Shown: positions 21,169 through 33,374, numbered from the stretch's first letter. The stretch: DNA of 64,000 bases from Dioszegia crocea (GCA_001600615.1 BCKK01000012.1:193518-257517), one strand, 5' to 3'. Notes: generated by a model not told the origin, from the letters alone. Made by a program: numbers and translations.

Positions 21169-24100
21169 ATGACGGACGTTCTTTCGCATCAAGGAGGTGG
21201 AAGCGGCAGCTCTTCCGCGCTCGGGCATACTTCCCTCGTTTTTCCACATGGAACATCCGCCGAGTTCTTCAAGAATTATAAACCGTCCGCTAACGCACAC
21301 GTCGATTTCCTCTCGGGCGGATCGGGCTTGTCCTCAGCGGCAGGTACTGGTGTACGCACAGTAAAACTTGAGCTTAAGGGTAAGATTAGAACAACTCGAC
21401 GTCGCCAGCGAGAATACTCAACTTACATCCCAGTTCGACCAGCCCAACCCTCCGCCAAAGACCTACTATCCACCTTACTCCCTTCGATCCCTCTGATCCT
21501 AGCTGGCAAACCAACCCCTTCATCCTTCCACGCCTTATCATCAACATGCCACCGCCTCGTTCTCCCACCTCACAACCTTGGCCCGACAATCTACACCAAA
21601 GTGCACGAAGAGTTGGAAAAGAGTGTTCAGGGTTTGGCGCGAGAGTGGCGCGGGAGCATAATGGGTCGAGAGGCCGGATGGTTGGATAGGCTTGTACAGG
21701 GCTGGAAAGGCTGGGAAGCTAGAGTAGTACGTATACAGCTTACTTGATTATTCCAGCGTGGGTACCCTGAAGCTGATGTTTTAGGCAATGCTTTCTGCTG
21801 TATTCGTCTATCTGGACCGGGTATACTCTAATGAAAGTACCGGTATTGCCTCCGTGAGGGAATTGGCAATTGTTACTTTCCGAAAGGGGGTGTGGGAGAA
21901 TGATCTTTTGTTCCAGAAGACTAGAGACGATTTCTTGTCCTGGGCAAGTAAAGAGAGGGAGGATAAAACGTAAGTTGTCTCGAAATTAGTATTCGTCTTA
22001 GCTAACCCTTTTAGACCAGATACATCTCAACGCCCCACTATCATCGCTGTCACAGCCCTCGCTAAGCTTCTTAACAAGTTCGAATCTCTCTGGGTACCTT
22101 ATCGAGCCGCGACGGTAGATCACTACGCCGTACAGGCCAAAACAAACGCCGCGAAAGTCCAAAATGACGGAGCTCCACCAGCCAACTCCGGCGAGAAAGC
22201 AGCCACGGGGTATGTCCAATGGGCGTTGGATAAAGTTGAAGAAGAGAGAGAAAGGGCGAAAGAGTGTCTGGATGTTCAATCGGCAGAGTTGGTCGTGGCG
22301 GATGTGAGGAATGAAGTGGGGACGAAGATGAAGGATAAGATTATCTGGAAAGGTCAGCTGCCCCTTTGGAACTCGCGTGATGGGTCTGGTCAGCTGACAT
22401 GATAGCGCTGGATGAAGCTATGGATACGGTAGACGCAGCGGCACTGGCTAGGCTGTACAAGTTCGCAGTGGACACTGAGACATTTAAAGAGTTCTCAAAG
22501 TCGTTACAGACGTATATCGAAGTAAGCTGCTTGGTCCCCGCAATGCCCTGTCTGGGGTTGGACGAAAGCTAACTCGTAGAATCGACTTAAAAAACTCATT
22601 TCAGACCCAGCAAACGATCCCACAATGATTGCGGAAACATTAAAATTGAAGCAATTCCTCGATAAAGCGATATCGGCCCTATTCACCGCTCCCAAAACAT
22701 TCAAAACCGCGACAAAGGTGGATGATGAGGCTGGGCCTAATGATGTGTCGGAAGAAGGAGCGGATGTTGAAGCTGAAGAAGGTGAAGAAAAAGTCGTCCT
22801 GTCTGCAGAGGTCCGGACGATGCAGCTTGAATTACAAGATGCTGTTAGGTCTGGATTTAAAGCTGGGATGGGATCTAGGCAGAATGCGCCTGCCGAGTGG
22901 ATAGGTGAGTCTCTTATGCTTTCAGGTGTGGGATTTTACAACCTTTACCTGTCCTTGTCGATCCCTCTCATCCCGGAACCTCCTCACTTTTCCCGAATTG
23001 ATACTCTCGAAGTCTCGTCTCTCATCCTCCTGCTCCATCCTAAGTCCGGTCATCCAGCTCTTCCCTATTCATCTCCTTCCCCACCCATACCCATCCCCTT
23101 GTACAAAACTAACAACCCCAGCCAAACACCTCGACTCCGTAATGCGTCGAGGCCAAGGATCAGGCTCCGAATCCGCCTTCAACGCCCAGCTAGACGAAAT
23201 CATCGCTCTGATCGGGTACACGCGAGACAAGGATGTCTTCAAGGCGTTCTATTCGACCCAGTTGGCTAAGCGGCTGTTGTTGTCAAAGAGTGCAAGTGAT
23301 GATATGGAGAGGAACATGATTGTCAAGTTACAAAAGGGTATGTTGGGCCAGCTGGCCAGATTCCGTCGTTGTTTGGAATTGATTAGCTGACTTGAGTAGA
23401 GATGGGAGAGGAATTTACGACGGGAGATGTGATGATGAAGGACTTGGCGTTGTCTGAAACGTAAGTTTTCGCTCTTGAGTGTCTTTACCCACATGACCAC
23501 ATCGAGGGGTCTTTCGATTTACCTGGATGATAATTATCCACCACGAAGCAACATGAGGATCTGTACTAACTTTCTAGCCTCCTGAAATCATACCAAACCC
23601 ACCTTTCCAAAACCTCCCCCGACCCCACAGGACTCTCAACCAACGTCCTAACCGAATCCGCCTGGCCAGCCTATCCCTTATTAAAAGAAGGCTGGGCATT
23701 CAAATTAACACCCGAACTTCAAGGTTCAGTCGACGATTTCACGAAATGGTATGCCACCCAACATAAAAATAGGATGTTGAGTTGGAGATGGCAGCTTGCC
23801 ACTGTGACGCTTGTGGGCAGGTTTGGAGGTGCACGGTACGAAATTGGTGTTAGCCTTTTCCAGGCGGTTGTTTGTCTTGCTTTTTGTGAGGATGATGAGT
23901 TGGGATTTAAGGAAATTAGGGAAAGGACTGGGATTGGTTAGTCCAAGTTCATCGTTGGGGCAAGGTGGATTTTAGCTGATATGGACAGAAACATCTGAAT
24001 TAAGTCGGACGTTACAATCTCTCTCCCTAGGAAAGAAGGGAACTCGAGTACTCGTCAAATCCACACCGGGGAAAGACATCTTGGAGACCGACACGTTTAA

Positions 24101-24480
24101 ATATAACAAAAGCTTCACTTCCGATCGAATTAAATTCAAGATTAATCAAATCCAACAAGATCTATCAGCGGAAGAGAGTAAGAAGACAAATGAACAAGTG
24201 GCGGTGGATAGAGTGTCGGTTTTGGAAGCTACGATCGTGAGGATTATGAAGGGTAGGAAGAAGGCTACAATGGCGGGGCTTGTGGATCTTGTTGTTGGGG
24301 ATGTTAGTAAGAGGTTCCCGCCTGATGTTAAGGAGATTAAGAGAAGGGTTGAGAATCTTATTGAGAGAGAGGTGAGTCTGCCGTTTGGGGGGGTTGGTTG
24401 GGGTCGTGGTGGATAGGGCTGATGGACAGTTCTTGATGCGTGATGCTGCCGATAAGAATTTGCTTCATTATCTCGCTTAG
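21169..24480 (+). CDS. CUL4: cullin 4-type ubiquitin ligase scaffold
   Basis: Eleven exons: 21169-21379, 21434-21726, 21785-21969, 22015-22352, 22406-22521, 22580-22904, 23122-23337, 23400-23460, 23578-23936, 23989-24371 and 24430-24480, giving 845 residues. Cullin repeats fill the N-terminal half (for example AVFVYLDRVYS). The cullin homology domain follows: YTRDKDVFKAFYSTQLAKRL, SASDDMERNMIVKL, SLFQAVVCLAF, and the RING-binding and winged-helix parts. The neddylation site is Lys789 in IVRIMKGRKK, and the protein ends LLHYLA. It would assemble a RING E3 with Rbx1 and, if truly CUL4, with DDB1 adaptors that act in replication and repair. Assignment to CUL4 rather than CUL1/CUL3 rests on overall resemblance and the C-terminus. 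Confidence 0.9.
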
Positions 24481-24839
24481 GCAATGGCGGTGGTGGCGGT
24501 AGAGGTAAGGGAGGGGTCTTGGGAGGGGAGGGGAAGGGAAGGGATAGGAAGAGACGGTATGAACAGCAATCGAGAAATGCCGGAGATGTATGAAGACGTC
24601 AGGACGTTAGCTTGCGAGAGGAGAAATGTGAGGATCGATGTAAATGTTGTGATTATGCCAAAGATGCATGAGATGTGGATAAACCGTAGTGTCCCAAGAC
24701 TCGCCTGTTCCTCCGCCCGCTGATCGGAGCTCCTCTCCCGAGAATTTCACCCAGAGTCTTCCCGCCGCTGGGATCTTTGGTCACTCATACCAAAACCCAA
24801 CAACCCCCATCCTCCCTCTCATGCCCAACAGTATCCTCC
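24481..24839. other. convergent intergenic region
   Basis: It lies between the stop codons of CUL4 and PAM16, which face each other, and should contain both 3' UTRs. I see nothing else. Confidence 0.5.
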
Positions 24840-25649
24840 TCATGGCGCCGCCCCAGTCCCAGTCCCCGTCCCCGTCCCAGCTCCAGGGCCCACAACAGTC
24901 TCCCCAACTTTCCCAACTCCCTCTTCTACCCCTCCAGGCCCGGCACCACCTCCAACATCCTTCTCAGCCTTTATCCGCTCGAGTGCTCGATACACTTTAC
25001 TCTGTAAATAATGACTATGCGTCGGTACTTTTGCTGCCCGTCGAGCTGCAGCTGCTTGAGCTGCTGTTTGGCCTGCTTTGGGCGCAGGAGGGGGTGTGCG
25101 GGCGGATGTTGAAGCTGAAGAGGCGGAGGAGGCGGGTGTTATGGGGGCTGGAGGTGAATTGGCTTGGAATATCCGATCGTAGCTCTGGATGAATCAGCTC
25201 AATCCCTTCTCCCTCACTCCTCAAACCGTCTAGGGAGCATGGTATTATGACAATCCGACGCAACGCACCTTTTGTATAACCTCCATTGGATCTTCCTTCT
25301 TTACATTTAAAATCAAATGCGCTTCGTCCAATGACATATTTAACTGATTTGTGATTTGAGATTTTGACCCTCCGGTTCCTATGGGTGCGTTGGAAGGAGC
25401 GCCATCTGGTTTATGCTTGAAATCTGCGTACATCAGCCCTTACCCCCGACAGATACTGAGAGAAAGCCGTAAGGTGATGCCTACTCACTTCTTACAGCCT
25501 GAGCCCCGGCAGCAGCTGTTGCTTTTCCAAACACTCTTATACCCGTAATCACCAATTGTGAGATTACTCTCGTTATTGACTGATAGGTCATCAGCTTGAG
25601 TCCTCGGGCTGGCTTGACACGCAATTGAAGCGCCAGGGGAGCTGACCAT
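24840..25649 (-). CDS. PAM16: mitochondrial import motor subunit Tim16/Pam16
   Basis: Exons 25649-25647 (ATG only), 25579-25489, 25423-25269 and 25184-24840, giving 197 residues. The N-terminus MSITRVISQLVITGIRVFGK matches the Tim16 N-terminal hydrophobic segment. A degenerate J-like domain follows with MSLDEAHLILNVK, SYDRIFQAN and HYLQSKVYRALERIK; it lacks HPD, as expected. Pam16 pairs with Pam18 to regulate mtHsp70 at the TIM23 channel of the inner membrane. An Ala/Pro-rich loop is inserted in the J-like domain, and the C-terminus has a Gly-Thr repeat, so it is longer than the usual ~150 residues. An alternative start at 25591 without the tiny exon would give MTYQSITR. Confidence 0.9.
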
Positions 25650-26208
25650 GTTGGCAATTCGGGAATGGATCTATCAGATCGGACAAGGAGCTCAGAGGGT
25701 CGTCTCGATAGGGCTTTGGCTGATATTGGGATTTGAGGGCTCGATGGACGATAATTTAACCGCTCTTAAGGACGATCTGTGAGTCTCTGATACTCCGCTG
25801 ATGTGAGGATAATGGACGAGCTGTATTTGAGAAGTAGATGTAGATGGGGCTCACACAATAGCCAGAGGTTGCGAACTTTCTGCAACCGGCAAGTAAAGTG
25901 GAGGGAGTCTTTAGGCCAAACGCTCCGTGGAGATCCAGTCCATGTCCGCCCCGATCACTTGCGGCAATCGCCGACACTAGCGGCTATACGTAACCGATGA
26001 CGCGTTAGGGAGTAGTGGCACCACAGCTCGACCGCCTATATAACATCCCGGATGGTCGAAACTGCTCGTGCTTTCTACAATCCACATACTCAACACACCA
26101 CCACACACCTTGTGAGTTGCCCCACCTACCAGATCCATCACTCGTACAAGTTCTAAAAGCTTACCTCCGTCAGACCTACCACCCCCTACCCACAACACAT
26201 ATATCAAA
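25650..26208. promoter_or_regulatory. divergent promoter region, TATA box at 26036-26044
   Basis: PAM16 reads left and a small hydrophilic-protein gene reads right. A good TATA box (CCTATATAAC) lies about 165 bases before the ATG at 26209. An ACGCGT hexamer at about 25999-26004 is present, but this palindrome also occurs elsewhere in the window by chance. Confidence 0.6.
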
Positions 26209-26836
26209 ATGTCCGGTGACAACGATGGAGCAATCAACCCCGCAACTGGGTCTTCTGGTGAGTGTTGATGTGTGAATTGAGATCGGGGCGTACTTCCAGA
26301 ACAACACTCCTTCGAATCCATTCGAACAATGATCCTAGGATATATCCTTCCTCTCCTTCCTCTCCTACTCCTCGTCTCCTTCCCCTCCCTTCCACCCATG
26401 TCCACTTCCACCAGTTTGTACATTATGCCACACAGCCGCGTATCCCACCCTCTCCCAACTTCTGCTGACTCACAGGCAACCCCCAGACGGGCGAGGCACA
26501 CGAGCACGCACCCCAGGACGCCCACAAGCGTCTAGATGGCAAGGACGAGCGATCCTTCAAGGAGAACATCACCGATGCTGCCCGAGTTGAGAAGCTCGAG
26601 GCTAAGGCGGACGAGGAGGCTGCTGAGGCTAAGGAGGACCCTACGGCTATTGCCCGATCGCACGGTAACGAGCCTAGCCGAGGGGCTAAGGTCGACAAGA
26701 AGATTATTGATGATGGTGAGTTGTGGCCGTATCCATTCGTTTGCAGGGAGCATGTGCTGACGTCCCTACCGAAGAAGAGATCATACGTAAGATGGATGAG
26801 GCAAAAGCACAGTCTGCGGCTGCCAAGAAGCACTAG
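26209..26836 (+). CDS. small hydrophilic, hydrophilin-like protein
   Basis: Exons 26209-26257, 26476-26715 and 26775-26836 give 116 residues. The protein is very polar, rich in Lys, Glu, Asp and Ala, with no hydrophobic segment. Landmarks are INPATGSS, EHAPQDAHKRLDGKDERSF, ARVEKLEAKADEEAAEAKED and GNEPSRGAKVDKKI. I recall unnamed short proteins with this layout in many fungi, but know no function. Its composition resembles hydrophilins/LEA-like desiccation-protective proteins, which is inference only. The strong TATA box suggests inducible or high expression. The 3' splice site of intron 2 could be 3 nt further right without changing frame. Confidence 0.8.
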
Positions 26837-27784
26837 ACGATCGCTGGGAGCTCGGAGAGAGAAGAATGAAGTCAAAGCATGCAGAATTGAGTGAGATATG
26901 GCCAATTTGAGATTGGGTTAATCATCTGGTCGAACTCGATTTTCGAATCTCGCAGAAAGCACTGACTGGGCTCTGCCTACCCCAATACATCCGCCATGCT
27001 ACCGTTTGTCATTCGCTGCATGAGATACATGAGCTGGAGTAGACACGGAAAATCCGACACTGGAGGAGCGTTAGACGCCACTGATGCCCCGATTTGGATC
27101 CAAGAGATAGAAATTTTCGCTGGGAGCGTCAGGCGGGTCCCAAGCTACCTATACACATACGCCATACCCCGCTCCGATGCGTATTGCATGGGATACATGC
27201 GATACATGACTTACAGACAGAGATGTATGGCTGTACTGTCTCTTCTTATTCGACCCCTCACGTCAGCGGCAATGGCCGAGGAGCCAAAGGACCCGGGGAC
27301 CCCACAACCTAGATGTTTGTTTACTCCCCACCAAATTACCACAAGCGGTAATTTCCCCGGGCCCCACTGCCAGCACGCAAAGGTCAAAGTCAGACGCGTC
27401 TGTGCCGTGTATATACTGTCTCTCCTTTGACTCACCCATACTATACAAACATCAACACAGAAGAGAGGCATCTCCTACTGCTCTGTCAACAGTAGCGACA
27501 CTGGCGATACAGGCCATACAGTTCGATCGCCCTTTTCGCTCAGCATAGATCATCAATCAACCCTATCACCCCTTCGACCTTCGGGGAATTAGGATTGAAG
27601 AGGGAGGTGGCGCGTGTTTGTCTGTGCTTGTGCTTGTTTCTTGGACTGGACAAATTGGATAAAGGTGCTTATTGTCCTTGGAGGAAAAGAAGCAGGTTGT
27701 TGAAGCTATAGGAACATCGTCAACTCTCGTCACATCCCCCCTTACAATTACCCATCTCACCTTGCCCCTCGTTCATCTCCCACC
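26837..27784 (+). promoter_or_regulatory. intergenic region and WEE1 promoter
   Basis: It carries the palindrome AGACGCGTCT (27392-27401), an MluI-box-like ACGCGT core, followed at 27407-27418 by GTGTATATACTG, a TATA-like element about 370 bases before the WEE1 ATG. The remainder to 27784 looks like a long leader. No gene is seen. Confidence 0.4.
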
Positions 27785-30700
27785 ATGTCATCATCCCTCC
27801 ACGCGCCTAGTAACGACGGCACAGCGAACGGGTTCCGTATGCCCCGAAGCACCCAAACCCTCACCCGTCCTACCTGGTTCAATTCTACTACCGCACCCGA
27901 TATGGCAATGCGTCACACACCTCTCGGTCCCACTTCCTCTTCCTCCTCTTCAGGATCCAACAATTCCCTACACTCAACCTCCACCCTCGGCCACACTGCA
28001 CCCTTACATGCATTCTCCGCATCACCTGGTCAAAACCCATTCGCCACTCGTCATCCTAAACACCGACTTTCACCTTCTCCTTCACCCAACAAACCCGCGG
28101 CAGACGAAGACTTCGTCATGATTTCACCTGTGCCCCAACTCTCACCCCAGTCCCGCCGGATGACGGATCTTTCTTCTAGTCCGATTGAAGAAAGTCCGAC
28201 GCCGGCGTGCGGGATGGCTAGTGCCGCTGCGCGATTACGATTGGCAGATGAGGATAGTCCTGTACGCGGAGTGGCGGGAATGGGCAGGATGGCCCCTCCT
28301 TCACCACTAAAGTTTGCAAGTGGTTCAACTTCCATTCCCTTGCTATCTGGGGAAGGATCTCCAGCTGGGATGGAGGAAGATCGACCTATCCCTCAACCCC
28401 TCTTCCCCCTCCCCCGTTCACACTCACAAGAACTCCGCGCCCGCCCTATCCCCCGCCTATCCACCTCCCACCCGCTTCGCGCGCGCGCCTCGACGGGCAG
28501 TCAGGTAGACCACGAAAAGCACCTAGGCCAAGGCGTATCGAGTAAAAAAGCAATCAGTCTCGATCGGATCCAAGCTGCCATGGCAGATGAAGCCTTTGGG
28601 TCTGTGGCTGCTCCTGCCGCAGCATTAGGCCACGCCCGGCGTCAATCCAAAGGTCAACTCGGACCCAACCGAAATACGCACAAGCGGATAAATTCGGGTG
28701 ACCACCTCTCCACTGTCAAGGCTTCAATGTCTAGGTCAACGGGACATAAATCCGGTCTTGCCCTTTCTTTAGGTGGATTACCAGACTTTTCATACTCCAA
28801 CACCTCCCTTTCTTCCTTATCTACCAACATGACACCCCCCACATCTACATTCTCACCCGCCGAACCACCCATCTTTGAAGATGCAAAGCCCCTCCAAGAA
28901 GCCTTCGAGCAGCCTTCGACGGCACTACGGAAGTTCAAACCGAGAGATTCGGGGGTATCAATGGGCGGTGATTCAGAGGATAAATTACGAATACCCCCTT
29001 CGTCAGTTCTACGCCCTTCCCAAGGGCAAGGGGTAGGAAGGCCACGTCGGCCGCCAATGCTTAAAAGGACATCATCAATGGGTGATCAGCACCAATCTCG
29101 ACCGCTTGAAACGCCCATCGAACCGGTGCATTCTGGCTGGCCTTCTTCTTCCGCCTTCAACTTTCTGGGTGAGAATGGATTACCATTGGCCATGAGGAAG
29201 GAAGAGGATAAGTTGGAAATGCCAGGAACGCCAGTGAAGAGGAATCACTTTAATGGAGGTGCAACTGGCCAAGTCCAGGGTCGGAGGGGGATAGGACATT
29301 CTTCAAGTCAGCCAAGTCTGGGAAGTTCGGCAGCGATGGCGTTTGGGAATGGGGCTTTGGGACTGGGCGGGGGAGAGGAGATGGTGGGTGTTGAGTCTGG
29401 GACTGGGGTTGGAGTTGGGGAAGCAGCGGAAGGTCGAGCAAAGATACCTCCAATGACAATGAGGAAGAAGTCAGGAACGTTGGGAACGTTAGGTGGTGTT
29501 CCGCATTTAACCTTAACGTCGGCGTCGGGACAAGGGGCATCGAGTAGTCCAGAGAGGGATGGAGAGATTAGTCCGACTGTAAGAGGGATGATGATGGCTT
29601 GTCAGACGGGGAAGTCAAAGTTGGGCCAGGGCATGGGGCAGAGTCCAGGTTTGTTGGGTAGGATGAGTAGTGGGAGTGAGAGTGATGGGACGCCTACTAA
29701 GGGAGGGGGTGGAGGGAAAGTTGCGTTGTGTAAGTCTTTATCTTTATTGGGATAATCGTATTATTTGCTGATGCCTAAGCCTCTCGTCCTGATTTGAACA
29801 CACCGTCCAAACCCCCCTTATCAACATCTTCAATCCGTGAACCTCTCCCTTCTTCCTCTTCCGCCCATCCCTCCAAGACCACAACTACGGCCCAAACCAC
29901 ATCATCAACAGGAAGCAGCATCTACCCTCGAATGTCACTACCGGCATTCGCCAACCCCAAGATCCACCGTACATTACATCATCGACAATCACACCCTGCT
30001 ACCAAACCTTTAGCGGAGGATGAGAATATATTCGAAGCGAGGTTTATAAGTCTTGAGACGCTTGGAAAAGGGGCGTTTAGTACGGTTGTTAAAGTCCAAG
30101 AAAGGCATGGGAAGGAGGGTAGGTTGTGGGCTGTTAAGAAGGCTAGAGGGGTGTTTGATGGGGTTAGGGATCGGTAAGTTGGCTTGGATTTGGGTTTGGC
30201 TTGGGTTTGGCTTGGGGTTGGGAATGGGAATGGGAAAGGGTGGAAAGGGTGGGATGGGGAAGAAAGAGGAGGTCAGATGGGGAAGAGAAGGAGAAGGTAG
30301 GGGAAGGTGGGGAAAGTGGGGGGAGATCAGAGTGGGGAAGCGAGATTCAGGAATCTCAATGGCAGTCTTCTCTGCAAGGAGACAATGGTGGGACTGCGCA
30401 ACAATGATGAGGAGGATACAGAGCGGACAGCGGACGAGATTCCGATACACCTCCAGACCGCCCAACCCAAAGTCCATCGCTAACATCCAGACTACGCCAC
30501 CTAGAAGAAGTTGACATTCTCCGACATCTCTCTTCCCCCCTTTCCTCAGGCCCAAACCCGCACGTCATTCAATTCCAAGACGCCTGGGAACAAAATCGAC
30601 AACTCTTCATTCAGACCGAGTTGTGCCTGGGCACTCTCGCATTCTTTTTAGAAGAATACGGGAGGGTAGTGGAACGGTTGGACGAAGGTCGAGTATGGAA

Positions 30701-31397
30701 GATTATCCGAGAATTGTCAGATGGGATCCATCACATTCACACCTCCGGTGTCGTCCATTTCGACCTGAAACCCGCCAATATCCTTATATCGGATGTGGGG
30801 ACTCTTAAAATTGGAGATTTCGGGATGGCGAGTCGAGTACCTCGATTACACCCTGCTGAAATTTTAAAGGGGGCGGGATTGGGTGGGAATGCAGGTGAAA
30901 TGGCTAGTGGTGGCCAGTGGGAGAAGTTAGAGAGGGAGGGTGATAGGGTTTATATGCCGCCGGAGATGTTGAGGGGTTTATTCGGGATGGCAGCGGATAT
31001 ATTCAGGTAAGTCTTGTGACAGGATCATGGGATTTGGCTAATTGTCAGCTTCGGTCTAGTCATCCTGGAAGTATCTACGAACATTTGCGTACCGGACGGA
31101 GGACCGGCTTGGCATTCATTAAGAACCGACGATTTCTCAGTTGTCGACTTATCCCCACTATCCCCGGCACTTGCAGATCTCATTACGAACTGTATGGCCT
31201 CTGATCCAAATCGACGACCTACTTCAACGGATATTGTGGGTCACCCAGTGATTGTTAGGGCAAAGACGGGAGGGGCGGCTTTGGCGCCGGAAAGTAAAGC
31301 GTGGTTGAGCGGTGTGTTGGGTGGGTTTGATTTTGCCTATACTGCCGGCGGTGCAGGTGGGGGAGGGGAAGAAGGGGATGTGGAGATGTTGGAATGA
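27785..31397 (+). CDS. WEE1: Wee1-type mitotic inhibitor kinase
   Basis: Exons 27785-29729, 29780-30173, 30491-31006 and 31049-31397 give 1067 residues. The N-terminal 730 residues are low-complexity and rich in SP/TP sites, as in other Wee1/Swe1 regulators. The kinase domain begins LETLGKGAFSTVVKV (Gly744-Gly746) with Lys768 in WAVKKA. The catalytic loop is HFDLKPAN (Asp871), the magnesium motif GDFGMAS, and VYMPPEML follows, typical of the Wee1 family. Wee1 phosphorylates the conserved tyrosine of Cdk1 and holds cells in G2. Intron 2 is 317 nt, far longer than the rest, and very G-rich on the coding strand. All four exons join in frame. Confidence 0.94.
30181..30265 (+). repeat. G-rich repetitive tract in WEE1 intron 2
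   Basis: The tract contains repeated units close to TTGGGTTTGGC and GGGAAT with many runs of three or four G. It starts a few bases after the donor site. On sequence it could form quadruplexes in the pre-mRNA or the coding strand. Confidence 0.6.
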
Positions 31398-32525
31398 TTG
31401 ACGGGCTGGTACCGCTCAAGGGAATGTGGATAGGGAGGAAAACGAAAACTCGAAACGACGATACAATAACGACATGACCCGCTCTTCCACTCATCTACGA
31501 CTCCCTCTCTTATCTGTTCTTCCGTGTGTTTTGGTGCTGTGCGTGGGTGGGTTGGAGCAGCTGGGGGAGGAAGAATGTGTATCATGATCGAAACTCAAGG
31601 ACAGGGCGTATCTTTCGGAAAGGAAAGGGATAGATTCTTGGAAAAGTCTGTATAGCTACCACCTTTATCTGTAGGATAGGATGTGTGTTTTATATTATCT
31701 GCCACTCTTGTAACATAATGATCTGACTTGGTGTCTTGCAGACAGGACTCGAGGTTGAGGAGGCGCGAAAGTGGCGGCGCAGTTGGGTTTTCGCCACCCG
31801 ACTTTCCGAGGCCAAACAATCGAGACAACTGCCTGCAGGGCAGTTTCTGTCGAAGGGGCCTTCGTGAAAGGTAGACTAGAACGATACGTGTCTGAGCTCT
31901 GAAGTCATGCGAAGCAGGACCGATTCGAAGGCAGGGGTCATGTGTCAATGTGCGAGCTAGTACTGCGTGATAGCGAGCTGAGGGGATCCTTTCTTGCTTT
32001 ACCACTGGCGACTTTGTGACTGTGAGCCGAAATGCAACCTGGGTGCCGAGTAAAGCCGAGTAGGACCGTGGGTGATAGGCTCTAAGGATGTCGAGATGAT
32101 GCGTGTTTGAATCGATGTGGAGTGGCGGGTCAGCGCCTTCTTCTGGGAGTCCGGAACAGTCTCTCTTCGCCCGGCCCCGGCTCATATAAGACCGTGCTCA
32201 CCCCGGCGCTCTGTACCGTTTGACCACCAAATTGCCAAGCAAGATTCTCACTGGACCAAAGTACACAGTCTATCAATCGACACTTCGCACCCAGAAGTCA
32301 TTATTCGAGATACCGCCACCGATCACTTCCTCCTACTTACAGCGCACTTTTGCCACCCATTCGCCACTCATCGTCGCGCCGCCGTTCCCTACAGCGTACG
32401 CTCACACATCACCTGTACCCCACACCAATACTTACCTTCAGACACAGCTGTCAACTTAAGTCTGACATCCACCCTCAGACTTCCCACTCGCAAGCTCATC
32501 CTCTTTCATCACTCCAAACAACGTC
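31398..32525. promoter_or_regulatory. intergenic region, TATA-like box at 32183-32190
   Basis: It holds the WEE1 3' UTR and the upstream region of the next gene. CTCATATAAGACC lies about 336 bases before the ATG at 32526, implying a long leader if used. Open frames on the minus strand (31595-32185) have no recognisable content. Confidence 0.45.
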
Positions 32526-33374
32526 ATGTCGACTCATTTCGCATCTACGAGTTCCGTCCGGCCTGTCAGTGTGATTCTGATTGTCGACAAGGACGGATTC
32601 AAGGAAGAGGACACCTTGTCGCTAGCCAGAAGCGGTCTGGAGAAGCATGACATCCGCCATTTTACGATCTTGGGCGATGGCGTTTCCAGTCTTGAGCAAA
32701 CCGAACTCCGGAACAAGAAACAACAACACTTCACCTCTCCCGAGTCAGGAGAAGACGTCACAATCTTCATTGCCGTAAACGATCGTGAGAAGTGTGAAGA
32801 AATCTTGGGCAGCATCTGCGATGCGCAGATAAGCATGGTCGGCTACAATTCATCCACAGCGGCCAAATCATCGATCTTCATATCACTGCCCAACCCGGAC
32901 AAGTTACTTTCGGACGATATCACGGCCTTCTCCAAGGGGACCAGTATCACGACCGCAGCGATCGGTTCCGCAACTCCTCTCGAGATTGAGCCGATTCTTC
33001 GCAGTTGGGAGCAGAGCCACACAGTCGATTTGTCGGCCGACTCAACATTCCGCCACCTTCTCCTGCAGAACTCCAACAGGCTGGCGCCATTCCGACAATA
33101 CTCACTAGGCGCCAGGGGTGAGCGTCTGATCGAATACCCTCGTCAGATCTCAGAGTGTCTTGCCAATCGGTGTGGCCAGGGTCAGATTCTCAACAATCAG
33201 GGGATGACGCTGGTCATGACTGAGCTCAGCCCGCTTGGAATTTTCAAGACGGAGATCCTTGATGCCATGACGTGTCTTTCGCTAACCACCAGCCCCAACG
33301 ACATATCCCTTCCTGATCTACGATTAGTGTGGTTGATCTGTGACGTGCTGGAGCAAGGGCGGAGGGCTGGTTGA
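32526..33374 (+). CDS. hypothetical protein, 282 aa
   Basis: A single exon beginning MSTHFASTSSVRPVSVILIV. I recognise no family. It looks globular and mixed alpha/beta: short hydrophobic strands (VSVILIV, DVTIFIAV, SSIFISLP, LRLVWLICDVL) alternate with charged segments. It has no signal peptide or membrane helix. The leader contains a TATA-like box. The start sits in a good context (CGTCATGTC), and the upstream sequence in this frame is not a clear extension. It is probably a lineage-specific gene. Confidence 0.6.
   Translation: MSTHFASTSSVRPVSVILIVDKDGFKEEDTLSLARSGLEKHDIRHFTILGDGVSSLEQTELRNKKQQHFTSPESGEDVTIFIAVNDREKCEEILGSICDAQISMVGYNSSTAAKSSIFISLPNPDKLLSDDITAFSKGTSITTAAIGSATPLEIEPILRSWEQSHTVDLSADSTFRHLLLQNSNRLAPFRQYSLGARGERLIEYPRQISECLANRCGQGQILNNQGMTLVMTELSPLGIFKTEILDAMTCLSLTTSPNDISLPDLRLVWLICDVLEQGRRAG

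Noticed and set aside
27392..27401. All ACGCGT hexamers as cell-cycle boxes
   Set aside because: The hexamer occurs many times across the window, including inside exons and introns, so only the palindromic one upstream of WEE1 was kept, with low interest.
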